The notes under the pieces: model-generated
Database searches by the model: none
The model's input: only the letters and a program-made list of their open reading frames with translations
Told to the model about the DNA's origin: nothing
In this document: positions 19,042-27,499 of the stretch, piece after piece
How the letters are laid out: every line of letters starts with the position of its first letter
How positions within the stretch are numbered: position 1 is the stretch's first letter
Assembly (NCBI GenBank): GCA_003427395.1
Contig: BFEA01000520.1
Location: 233,154 to 264,447 of the forward strand
Source of the DNA: Chara braunii
Taxonomy: Eukaryota; Streptophyta; Charophyceae; Charales; Characeae
Direction: 5' to 3'
Length of the DNA stretch: 31,294 nt
Translations under genes and position numbers: made by a program

Positions 19042-19906
19042 TGCAATCAGACTCGTTCTCATTCACACTTTTCATGCATGTAAACAGTAGTGCAGCACAC
19101 TGGCGACATGCGCCCACTCAAAACTCAGAGATATAGCATCCAGATACGAGTTCACTTTCAACTGGATATGGCGACTCAGCGCCCAAACAACTCACTGTTC
19201 ACATACACCGGATCACCCTGGATATCCCACACGCGTCTTTCTGAACACTCGCACATACACTCACACACTTACACTAAACTACAGCTATGGCAGCTATGGC
19301 TGCCCCTACCCTATCGCTATGCTACGCTCCTCCTCTCGCCCGCTTCAGCTCCGGGCTCTCTGCAGACCTCCTTGCACAAGTCGCTGTGGCAGCGCTTCCG
19401 CATGGCTCACGCAGGAATGAATGAAAGGCTGGGCGCTGCCTCTTGATTTATACTTCTGAAACTCGTTGGTCTGCCCTCTTCCATCGGCCCATGGTGCTCA
19501 TAGTCCCTTGTGGTACTTGCTGGACCGGACTGGGCCTGACTGGACCTTACCGCTGACTGAGTGGGGACTCACTGCTAACCTACCGAGATCATACTGCAAT
19601 TGCACTGTAGTTTAGTCCACCACTTGACTCACCACTTGCCCACTTGCCCACTTGCTGACCTTCTAGAAGGACTACAGGCTACAACTAAGACTTCTAGAAC
19701 TCGCTAAGACTTCTATCCTACAGATCTACAGATCGAACCCCTCTGCTACCTACGGACCTATGACAGCCTTTCAACTGTTTGCGAACACACAGGTCACAGG
19801 TTCAACTCTCGGGGTCTACACAGATACTGTACACAGGTAGGGCAAGGTCTAGGGATCGAACCCTGGGATCTGCGTCTGCCACTACAAAGAGGTGAAAACC
19901 GTTTCA
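19042..19906 (-). mobile_element. 3' LTR of the element half on the minus strand (partner of 10170-11029)
   Basis: 865 bp in minus orientation, TGAAACGG...GATTGCA, very similar to the LTR at 10170. No PBS follows its end. Instead the next bases are CTGCAGTC, whose first four match the CTGC just before the plus-strand LTR. It directly follows the chromodomain end of the minus-strand pol (19945) after a purine-rich GGACGGCGGGAG, so it is a 3' LTR. The TATA box is at 19446-19452. Confidence 0.85.
19446..19452 (-). promoter_or_regulatory. LTR TATA box (inverted copy)
   Basis: TATAAAT on the minus strand, in the same context as 10617-10623 (GAAGTATAAATCAAGAGG). Confidence 0.7.
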
Positions 19907-19944
19907 CTCCCGCCGTCCTAAATTCGAGGTCCTCCGAGAATATT

Positions 19945-20411
19945 TCAGTCCAAGGCAGGACCTTTACCCTTCTTATCGCGCTCATAGGCTCTGACTATGT
20001 CGGGAGCTGTTTCTAGAAGTTTTGTCCTTGTAAACCAGCGGTTGTCTTTCTGCTCCTGGTAAGCAAACCGGACCTTATACTGTTTCTGGGGACGACCTCT
20101 ACCTCCTGTTCTGAACACATCCTCATCTACAATGCCGTCAATGTCATAACTTTCGTCCATATCCGGGGGGATCATGGATCTTCTTGAAAGGAACTGTTGA
20201 CTTGTGACACACGACAACGACTTTGAAGCATGGAACACAGGGTATGTGTGGGGGTGTGCTGGAATCTCTATTGTGTAGGACGGTCATCCTCTCCGCCCTT
20301 CACTTCTAAAACCGGCCATGGTCCTCTATATAGAGACAACAACTTCTGTGAGATGTTTTCCTCAGGTGCAACCTCTTTAGACTTGACCCAGACTAAGTCA
20401 CCTACCTGAAA
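19945..20411 (-). pseudogene. pol: integrase C-terminus and chromodomain, minus-strand pol half
   Basis: This is the tail that follows the integrase core. A TAG at 20414-20412 interrupts it; the next residues read FQVGDLVWVKSKEVAPEENI and LYRGPW, the usual post-core strand region. A frame change follows. From about 20260 the frame reads HTYPVFHASKSLSC, then SRRSMIPPDMDESYDIDGIV, then RGRPQKQYKVRFAYQEQKDN and RWFTRTKLLETAPDIVRAYE, ending at 19945. The second part is a chromodomain-like module thought to steer integration in chromoviruses. It corresponds to the fragment at 7198-7419. Confidence 0.85.
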
Positions 20412-21212
20412 CTATGATGGGCAACGGTGCTTATTGGCCTGTTCTATCATTCTATGCTGGTCCTTCCTGAGGTTTTCAACAACAGTTGCTAGCTCTTTCT
20501 CATGCTGTATTGCGAACTCCCTCGTTCTGGGCGGTAGCCTGTGAATCTGATCCCGGTTCAGTCCTTCGAACGGTATGCGTGGTCTAAAGGACTTATGCAG
20601 CTCATTGGGAGTGCGGCAGATGGATAGATGCACACTGTTATTGTATGCACTAGCTACCTTAGGCAACATCTCATCCCAGTTGATCTGGTCAGGTCTAATG
20701 TACATGCGCAGAACCTGCTGTAGGATCTTGTTCATCTGTTTTGTCTTACCGTTGGTCTCTGGATGACGGCCAGATGACATTAATAACTTTGATCCGTGAA
20801 CTCTCACGAGTTCTTGCGAGTTCTGGCTGGTGAAACGACTATCTCTATCGCTAACTATGGATAATGGGACTCTATTCTCACTAACCCAATGATAAAAAAA
20901 CTTCTGAATAACGAATTTTGTGCATGCCTCTACAGGCAAAGGAACAAAAACGGCATACTTGCTAAAATGGTCAACTATGACCATGACTTGGCTCTTGCCA
21001 TGCCTACTCTTGACCTGAGTATCCATGAAGTTTATGGACACGGAATCTCCAGGCTGATCAGGGATAGGCAAAGGTCTAAGAAGACCTAGAGGGGCGCGTG
21101 TAGTAGTCTTATTCCTCTGGCACACTTTACAACTGCGAACATACTCTATGCAGTCATTCTTCATCCCTGCCAGGTATACGCACGCATCAGATTGGCTAAT
21201 GTCTTTTGCCAA
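20412..21212 (-). pseudogene. pol: integrase core of the minus-strand pol half, two catalytic residues changed
   Basis: Integrase inserts element DNA into the chromosome. The HHCC finger is split by a 1-base frameshift near 21171: HDTEGH lies in the upstream frame, and CIEYVRSCKVCQRNK in this one. The DDE core reads SVSINFMDTQVKSRHGKSQV, then VIVDHFSKYAVFVPLPVEA, then LSIVSDRDSRFTSQ, then MSSGRHPETNGKTKQMNK. By alignment with known cores, catalytic positions are N (normally D) at codon 21032-21030, D at 20849-20847, and K (normally E) at 20741-20739. Both changes are G-to-A on the sense strand. The D-to-E spacing of 35 is kept, which supports the alignment. The C-terminal helix region (TREFAIQHEKELATVVENLR) is present, then a TAG. 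Confidence 0.9.
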
Positions 21213-21670
21213 CCGACGTGTCCCTCTGTGTCATGGCATTCCCCTAGGATCAGACTACGAATCTCCTCGCTGTTGGGGACGCATAGACGGTCAAATACAT
21301 CAGTCTTCTCGAATAGTAAGCCTTCTATAGTGCGGTAATCTGGCTCTGTCTTTGGGGCCTCTCTAACTTTCTTTAGGAGGTCACTATAGATAGGGTCCTG
21401 CGCATACGCTTGCCTCACTTTCTCCTGCAGGTCACTCCCTATATCCAAATAGTGTACTATAGCCCCAAAGTAGTCTGATCTTCTACTCAGAGCATCCGCA
21501 ACTACATTATATTTGCCTTTGACAGGCTTAAGCTCAAAGTCATATTGGTCTATTTCAGCGGCCCACCTAGTTAACTTAGGTGTTATCTTGGCCTGAGTCT
21601 TTAACCAACGAAGCGTCTCATGGTCAGAATACACTTTGAAGTGCCTCCCAAGCAGGTAATGCTTCCAAGT
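21161..21670 (-). pseudogene. pol: RNase H C-terminus and integrase zinc finger start, minus-strand pol half
   Basis: Similarity starts at 21670 with TWKHYLLGRHFKVYSDHETL and continues RWLKTQAKITPKLTRWAAEI to GKYNVVADALSRR (last RNase H catalytic Asp in ADALSR). A linker follows, then HDTEGHVGWQKTLANLMRAY, the start of the integrase finger. The 21161-21634 part is open; upstream of the codon at 21634 the frame also reads without a break to 21670. It is exactly the portion missing from the plus-strand element that ends at 16510. Confidence 0.9.
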
Positions 21671-23300
21671 CCCTAGGATCGGACAAGACAGTGCATGGCT
21701 TTTCCTTGTAAGACTCTCTGGCTTGATCAGCTGGTTGTGAGGTTCAAGTATTCAATTTTCGTTCCCCCTTTTGTTGCACTTGGCGAAGTCCCTCAGCCTG
21801 CATTCCATTTCTAGACCTGAGTTGTTCATGCTTTGTATGCGAACTAGGGTATTATCTTGTGGCATGCCCTCCTATGAATGGACGCGAACTATGAATGCTT
21901 ATCTTGAGTTAAGCCCTGAGTGACACAATTCTCCGAAGCGTTGACCTGTGTGTTAATTCTGATAAACCTACGCAGTCACTGGCTCCTTGTATGGTAGACT
22001 TTCATTACCTGTATACAAGACTTCCAGTACTAAGTGAAAGGGGAATCGCCATGGGAGATGTTATGGAGGCTCCCACCTCTGATCAGCACTCTACCTTGTA
22101 TACGGATGGTGGCTATGGCCAGTAGTGCCCTACGCTGTATACAAGAGAGGGCTGCAACCGAGGGTTCCTCAAATACAGCGGGGCAAAGCCTTTATAGCCC
22201 CCTTTTCTCTTTTGTTTTATTCTACTTTATAAAGCGAATGAGGGCACTTGTTGGCTGTTCCTAGTATGTCTGCGTGACACCTGGTATTATACTCGAGTGA
22301 GGGCAACGAGGGACAGACGTGAGAGTCATGAGCAAATGACATTCTGTGTAGTATAGGAGCAACTGTAGGTAATGTCGCGGCTCTGAGTGTTATATACGTA
22401 AAATGGAGGTTCCTCTCTAGCAGACTGTGTGATATGAGTGAGGACCCCTGGACGGTATAACACGCTACACCAGGACAAAGGCTGCAACAAAAGATGTTCT
22501 TTTGTTTTGTACGAGCATGAACTGAGATCGGTGGCTTGTAACAATACCCCCGGACGAGAATGAGGTTTACCATTCTCCTAATCTAGGCGCCATTGCTCTT
22601 GTCTGAACCTCGTGTACTATTTGAACCAAGCTCGCTCACAATATCATCCCAGGGAGAATCCGTTACATGCACGGACCTAAGACAATCTACTGCAGTGATT
22701 TGTATATTATCACGGTATAAAGGCCCGCTGATCAGAGACATCCTACATAGCAACCTGGCCAAGAGTTCGCCCCTCAAATCACTGTCGAATTTCCGTTATA
22801 GTTCAGCTTGCCTGAGCGACCTAAGTGTTATTGATGACAACTGGCCTTACGAAACCTCTCTACGAAGAACACCCTCGGAATAGAGTATGCCGGTAGTTAC
22901 ATGTAGAGTACAGTGGAGAGCATGCCATCTCAGTCGAACTCAAGCAGAGAATCGGCAATAATCTGCCAGAGAATCTAGCAGCAAAGTGGCTCACCAAGAG
23001 CTCAAGCATTAACAGGCACTGATAACCTCGGCTGTGGATTGTCCGCCACAGTAGGAGGTCCATTGTGTGTCAGTTTGGGGACCGAACGATTGACGTCATG
23101 CCTGACCATCCTCTGCACTCTCCTTGTGCCCTGAAGGGACAGAATAGAGCAAGCAACCACCCATTTGCTGGAACAAGTCCCAAACTCCACTTCTATTTGC
23201 ATTTAGCCACAGTTTGGGTTGAAATGATGGGGTAACTAAGGTCGGCATCTGAAAATCACCGTTCAGCTCAGAGGAAAAACTAGGTGCGATGGGCTGGGTG
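21671..23300. other. no recognised gene
   Basis: Unique-looking DNA with only short, unconvincing frames (for example 22593-22883 plus, 96 codons, no motif). Possible promoter-like words are present (GGTATAAAGG near 22713; CTTTATAAAGC near 22225). A 7-bp hairpin GAGAATG/CATTCTC lies at 22556-22577, and TTGACGTCAT at 23090-23099. This could include the LTR of the gag element further right, but I could not define one. Confidence 0.5.
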
Positions 23301-23442
23301 GTGAGCCCCTCTCAGAAGCTACACCTTCGTTATACAGAGCCCGCCAGAACCGTTAATCATTCCTCTGTTCGGTGAACCCCTCTCAAAAGCTACACCTTCG
23401 TTATACAGAGCCCGCCAGAACTGTTAACCATTCCTTTGTTCT
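23301..23442 (+). repeat. 71-bp tandem duplication
   Basis: Two adjacent copies beginning GTGAGCCCCTCTCAGAAGCT (23301) and GTGAACCCCTCTCAAAAGCT (23372), differing at only a few positions. Confidence 0.9.
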
Positions 23443-23469
23443 CCCAACTCTTGGGTTGTCATCCAGAAG

Positions 23470-23735
23470 GGGACAGGGAAAAATATGAAGGATGTTAAAG
23501 TATTAGCAGTTAAAAGCATCATCAACCGAAACAAACATGAGGGTTGGGAGGCAGAGGCGATTCGGAACATGGAACACGCAAGCCAATTCTTAGGGAATGG
23601 GCAATTAGTAGAATTGGAGAAAGGAAATATATTGAATACATTTTTCAGTTCCTGGATAGTAATTGCAAACTGCACAACACCGGTTCATCCCTAGAGACAG
23701 CGGAGCAGGCCAGGGACAACCTCAAGTGAGTGCAA
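23470..23735 (+). pseudogene. possible coding remnant before the module array
   Basis: A 69-codon frame (23485-23694) with protein-like composition: VKSIINRNKHEGWEAEAIRN, then QLVELEKGNILNTFFSSW. It is on the same strand and just upstream of the repeated modules. I cannot show that it is a module copy. Confidence 0.25.
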
Positions 23736-24035
23736 AGATGCCCAAACTTTCTTGCTAGCATCTCGGTTAGTAAAACGCCACTCAAGAGTGTACAGTTTTC
23801 TCAATTCACTATCAAGTGTTCAACATTCAAAGATTTGTATTTCATCAACTTTTAATCATACGAGTTACCTTAAAGTTTCCGTCAAGATCAATTAGCAATT
23901 AGTTACTGCTATTTGACACGGGGGTCAGTATCAGTCATATAGTACTTTCACCAAAAGGCACTGAGATTAGTATCAATCGGATTGTGTCCCCGTCGAAAGA
24001 CACAAAACCAGTTTCAGCATCCTACTCAGCATATG

Positions 24036-24555
24036 AGTACAGTCCAATCATTCTCGGTCGAGGGGTCAATTTTGACCAGGCTCAACCGGATTGCTTCCAA
24101 AGATACCTTCCAGTATCGGTATACCAGTGCAACTGGTTTCAAGCAAGGAGAACTATCCATCTTTGTAGCTCACACTGAGTTCTCAGAGGGTACCATTCAT
24201 GATTTGAGGATCTACCTAAAGAAAGGCAAAGAGACTCATGATCTCTTTGACTCGGTCTGGATCTCAACAACAAGATTTTTTTGAGGAGAAAGAGAGGGAG
24301 CTGGATGAGAGTGGTGTCAAGGTGATCCGTAGCTTTGGACCCAAGCTCTACGTTGACTACCCCAAGCCTCCAGTACTTTTCACTCTCACTGACGGTTCTT
24401 ACTTGGGTGATCTAGTGGAGTTGGCCAAGAGGTATATCTCGCCTGCAGCGATTGATTACGAGGCAGTGCTGAACCCTCAGAGTTTTGACACCTCGGACGA
24501 GGGATCTTCTCTCAACCATATCTTCCTACTCTATGGGAGGAGTTTTGTGCTATGA
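24036..24555 (+). pseudogene. module 1 of an unrecognised tandem protein repeat
   Basis: Frame 23982-24284 supplies LTRLNRIASKDTFQYRYTSA, ELSIFVAHTEFSEGTIHDLR and IYLKKG, then LFDSVW. After a frameshift near 24260 the next frame supplies QQDFFEEKERELDESGVKVI, LYVDYPKPPVLFTLTDGSYL and GDLVELAKRY, ending at 24555. Its order matches modules 2-4: an N-terminal helix ending F-x-Y, a strand with an acidic loop, the motif D-(L/I/V)-R-x-Y, a W followed by a charged helix, a Pro-rich FP-x-PP-like turn, then a hydrophobic helix. No known family is recognised. The copy has one frameshift. Confidence 0.5.
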
Positions 24556-25330
24556 TTGACTTCCGTATTATGTAATTTGGTTGGAAATGTTCACAACTTG
24601 CAGGCTTCAAGTGGCTCTACATCCAGAGGCCTCAATCTCAGGGAGTACGGGGGCACGACTCAAAGCACAGGAAATGCACAGCGAAATGAGTGATTGAGTA
24701 TATGACTCAGTGGGATGAGTGAGGGCTCTTGATGAGTGCTGGCCATGTTCCCTTCATGCGTACTTTCTGGGATTATTATGAGTTCTCATTCTTCCCTCAT
24801 TTATACTCGCCATTGCTTGAGTCAGTTGGTCTTGCTTTGTTCGTATTGATTCTACTTGATGATTGTGTTCTCAGATGACCCTGTTTGATGCATGCATGAC
24901 AAATCAAATATATTATTATCATTCCCATGCTGTTCCGAATCAAAATGAAAGATTCCTAAGACCGGGGACCGGCGAAGACCGCAATTGAAGGGTCTCACTC
25001 GAAGCCGGACGCACACAACAGGAAGGGATTTGCTTGATTTAATTTATTTATTTATTGCAAAACATCATAAAACCCTGCGTAACAGCCTGTTGGCTTTATG
25101 GTCGCCTGAAGTGGCCTGACCGGAAAAAAATGCGACAAAAATGGCGCCGTTGCCGAGGACATGAAAAAATTTCGTGTCCGGAACGAGCCTGGGTCAACAT
25201 CAGCTTTGAGCTTTGATTAGGCCTTGAGAACTGTTGACAGTGTCTGAATTTTCAGATTGACTCTGACATCGTGATTTTCTTGGAAATTCCAGTTACTAAT
25301 TGTGGCCCATGTCTTCATGTGTGAGGTACC
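24556..25330. other. no gene; interruption between modules 1 and 2
   Basis: AT-rich, with TTTATTTATTTATTG near 25040 and an A-rich patch near 25125. Several acceptor-like TTGCAG/TTCCAG words are present, so an intron is possible. I see no open coding frame. Confidence 0.45.
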
Positions 25331-25364
25331 ACACTGGATTGGAAGAGGAGACTGACATTATCTA

Positions 25365-25850
25365 TTGGAGAGAGTCAGGCTTGATTCCAGGTATGCTCTA
25401 CAAGCCCTTGACCATTGTGAGAAACTGGAAAAGAAGAGGACAAATCAAATTCAGGCAATACTAGTCGACAGTGCATTGAAAGAGCTCTTTAAACTCACTT
25501 CTAAAGGGATACTCCCCTATCATTACGAGGGTTGTTGGATCTATCATTCTCATGACTCAACCATCTGTATAATGCTGGTTCACTCCTTGGAAGGAGATAT
25601 CTATGATATTCGTCCTTACATCAAGGAGGGAGGCTGCAATGATGGTGAGAACTTTAACTGGCTATGGGAAATTGCTGCTCAATTTGTTTATGATGAAAAG
25701 GCAGATCTAATCAAACGAAAGAAGAAAGTGGAGTGGCGGCTAATGCCGGTAACTTATGAGACATTCCCTATTCCTCCTATTCCTGACAGCTATTGTGACG
25801 GGATTAATTGGCTACCGATTATCAGCATGGTACTGAAGTGGGAAAAATGA
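25365..25850 (+). pseudogene. module 2 of the unrecognised tandem protein repeat (best preserved)
   Basis: 161 open codons. A lead-in helix (ALQALDHCEKLEKKRTNQIQ) is followed by the module: LVDSALKELFKLTSKGILPY, WIYHSHDSTICIMLVHSLEG, DIYDIRPYIKEGG, NFNWLWEIAAQFVYDEKADL, KRKKKVEWRLMPVTYETFPI, PPIPDSYCDGINWLPIISMV. The pattern IYDIRPY matches HDLRIY, IYDVRIY and LDVRIY in the other copies. W-EIAAQF-YDEKADL matches W-ISQQQDFFEEKEREL, and FPIPP-NWLPIISMV matches FPTPL-NNWSTMVDFV. Mixed helix and strand are likely. There is no signal peptide and no catalytic motif. It may be part of a large upstream protein of the retroelement at 27500 or of a host gene; neither is shown. Confidence 0.5.
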
Positions 25851-25899
25851 GAACGAAAGAAATTTCAACAGAGGAAATCGGACAACGAAGATCAGAATT

Positions 25900-26310
25900 T
25901 GGCAGAGGTTCATGTCCAAGTAAAGAGAAAGTTGAGTGCCTCCTGAAATCATTGAATGTTTTAAGTAAGAGAGAAATGTTCCCATATGAAGTTGTCAAGT
26001 ATGAGATGGTCGAGAATGGATAGGAACAGGAACCATTCTATATTCTCACATTCTATTTTACTGAGTTGGACATATATGACGTAAGGATTTATGTTCCTAA
26101 GGAAATAAGTGTCGATGCTGTGTATGGAAGACGTTGGGATTTGTTGAGGAAGCTGTGTTGAGAGAGAAAGAGAAACTCGAGAGGGAAAATAAGTGCTTCA
26201 CTGGATCCACTCAGCTTACCGTCTTTGAGGGATTCCCAACTCCTTTATCTGGTATCAGTCTGTCAAGGAACAATTGGTCAACCATGGTAGATTTTGTACA
26301 TTCTCAGTAG
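25900..26310 (+). pseudogene. module 3 of the unrecognised tandem protein repeat
   Basis: KEKVECLLKSLNVLSKREMF and PYEVVKYEMVENG are followed by a TAG at 26021. The same frame then gives EQEPFYILTFYFTELDIYDV and RIYVPKE, then RRW. A frameshift near 26140 gives FVEEAVLREKEKLERENKCF, then LTVFEGFPTPLSGISLSRNN and WSTMVDFVHSQ, ending with TAG at 26308. Segment order is the same as module 2. The copy has one stop and one shift. Confidence 0.5.
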
Positions 26311-26790
26311 TAAGGATAACCGTTCTGAAAGGCCGACTTTATGAAGTGACTGAGTCTGACAATCCCCTTACAATTATGAGATATGAGACTTGTGTAACAG
26401 GTCGTGTAATATTTCATATTCCAGTGGTCAAATTCCTGAATACCGACAGCTTGGACGTGAGAATTTACGCTCCAGCATGTCTAGAGAAGGAAACAGATCA
26501 ACCGACAGCTTGGACGTGAGAATTTACGCTCCAGCATCTCTAGAGAAGGAAACAGATTATTTGGAATGTCGGATGGGAGCTTACATCAGTCTTATAAGGA
26601 CAAAAGAGTGGCTTGAAAAGTTACAGAGAAAAGTAACTTGGGGAAAGGGAGTAAGGCAGTTTGAGAGACTTCCGAGTTTCTCAACTACTGATGGCTTTGA
26701 TGAAAGGAGAGTCTGGATGCCTCTGCTGGAAGCCATTGACATAGTAGGTAAAGCAAGAGAGAGTGACTCCACAATGGTGATAAAGTCTTT
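26311..26790 (+). pseudogene. module 4 of the unrecognised tandem protein repeat, with internal 59-bp duplication
   Basis: LYEVTESDNPLTIMRYETCV and GRVIFHIPVVKFLNTDSLDV lead to RIYAPA. The 59-bp duplication at 26442-26559 then shifts the frame. The second register continues ISLIRTKEWLEKLQRKVTWG, FERLPSFSTTDGFDERRVWM and PLLEAIDIVGKA. Without the duplication the two parts would be one frame, so the break is recent relative to the module's divergence. Confidence 0.5.
26442..26559 (+). repeat. 59-bp tandem duplication inside module 4
   Basis: Units start ACCGACAGCTTGGACGTGAG at 26442 and 26501 and differ at about two positions. 59 is not a multiple of three, so it breaks the frame. Confidence 0.95.
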
Positions 26791-27130
26791 GCTCGTGAAC
26801 ACCTTCGAACATCTGTTCGAAATCCCTGACTGCATTCATCCTGAGATTTACCTTACTTGAAGTTGCTATAATGATCAATAATGTCCGACTTTGTTGAACC
26901 ACTATCGTTTGGGGTCGTACTGGAAGGAAGAGTAGTCAATACAGAAAGTATTCTTCGAGTCTCAAATAAAAATCTCTCCACTCTGGATAAGTTTGAGTTC
27001 GTGCAACCTTTCTTTGATCGGATGAGAGACTCTGCCTTAAAAGCCGTCATTGATCAGACTGAGATCAGCTACTTGCTGAAGGTGGTGAGAGTGGGGACAG
27101 TTGAGAGGGTATCCTTTCACTCCTCCTGAG
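26770..27130 (+). pseudogene. partial module 5 or array tail
   Basis: IKSLLVNTFEHLFEIPDCIH resembles the N-terminal helix of the modules (compare VECLLKSLNVLSKREMFPYE). It stops at 26858. A second frame, 26881-27129, reads FVEPLSFGVVLEGRVVNTES, then FVQPFFDRMRDSALKAVIDQ, then TEISYLLKVVRVG. This is protein-like but aligns only weakly. A further short frame near 27170-27335 (DLTRYFIIRGTVKGYNRRLS) may also belong. Confidence 0.35.
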
Positions 27131-27499
27131 AACGAGTCTCTCTTGCTAGAAGAATCAACAACAGTTCATAAGCAATGCAATTTAACTATGAGATTATAGA
27201 TTTAACAAGGTACTTTATCATCCGAGGGACTGTAAAAGGATATAACAGAAGACTGAGTAGGGATGATGAAAAGAAACTGATTGAGGATTATATTGGAAGG
27301 TTGAGAAGAATTTCCTTGCCCTTGATCTCAACTTAGACTGTTATTGCTTACACTCTCTATATACAAAATCCTCAAGGGGTGGAACAAACAAGAGAGGAGA
27401 GAGACGAGCCTGTATCTCTTACGAGAAGAGTAAGGGATTGAAAGTGGAGAAGAAAAGGTCAAAAGTGACAAGAAGAAAAAAGAATATCAGGGGAGGTTT

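Larger units (their letters stand above)
16511..21670. other. proposed 5.16-kb inversion splitting one retrotransposon
   Basis: The 5' half ends at codon Asp 16508-16510. The 3' half, on the other strand, starts at Thr 21670-21668, the next codon expected. The outer LTR flanks carry the same CTGC. Re-inverting the segment gives one element of LTR, gag, pol, LTR with a 4-bp target duplication. No assembly gap lies at either breakpoint. Confidence 0.75.
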
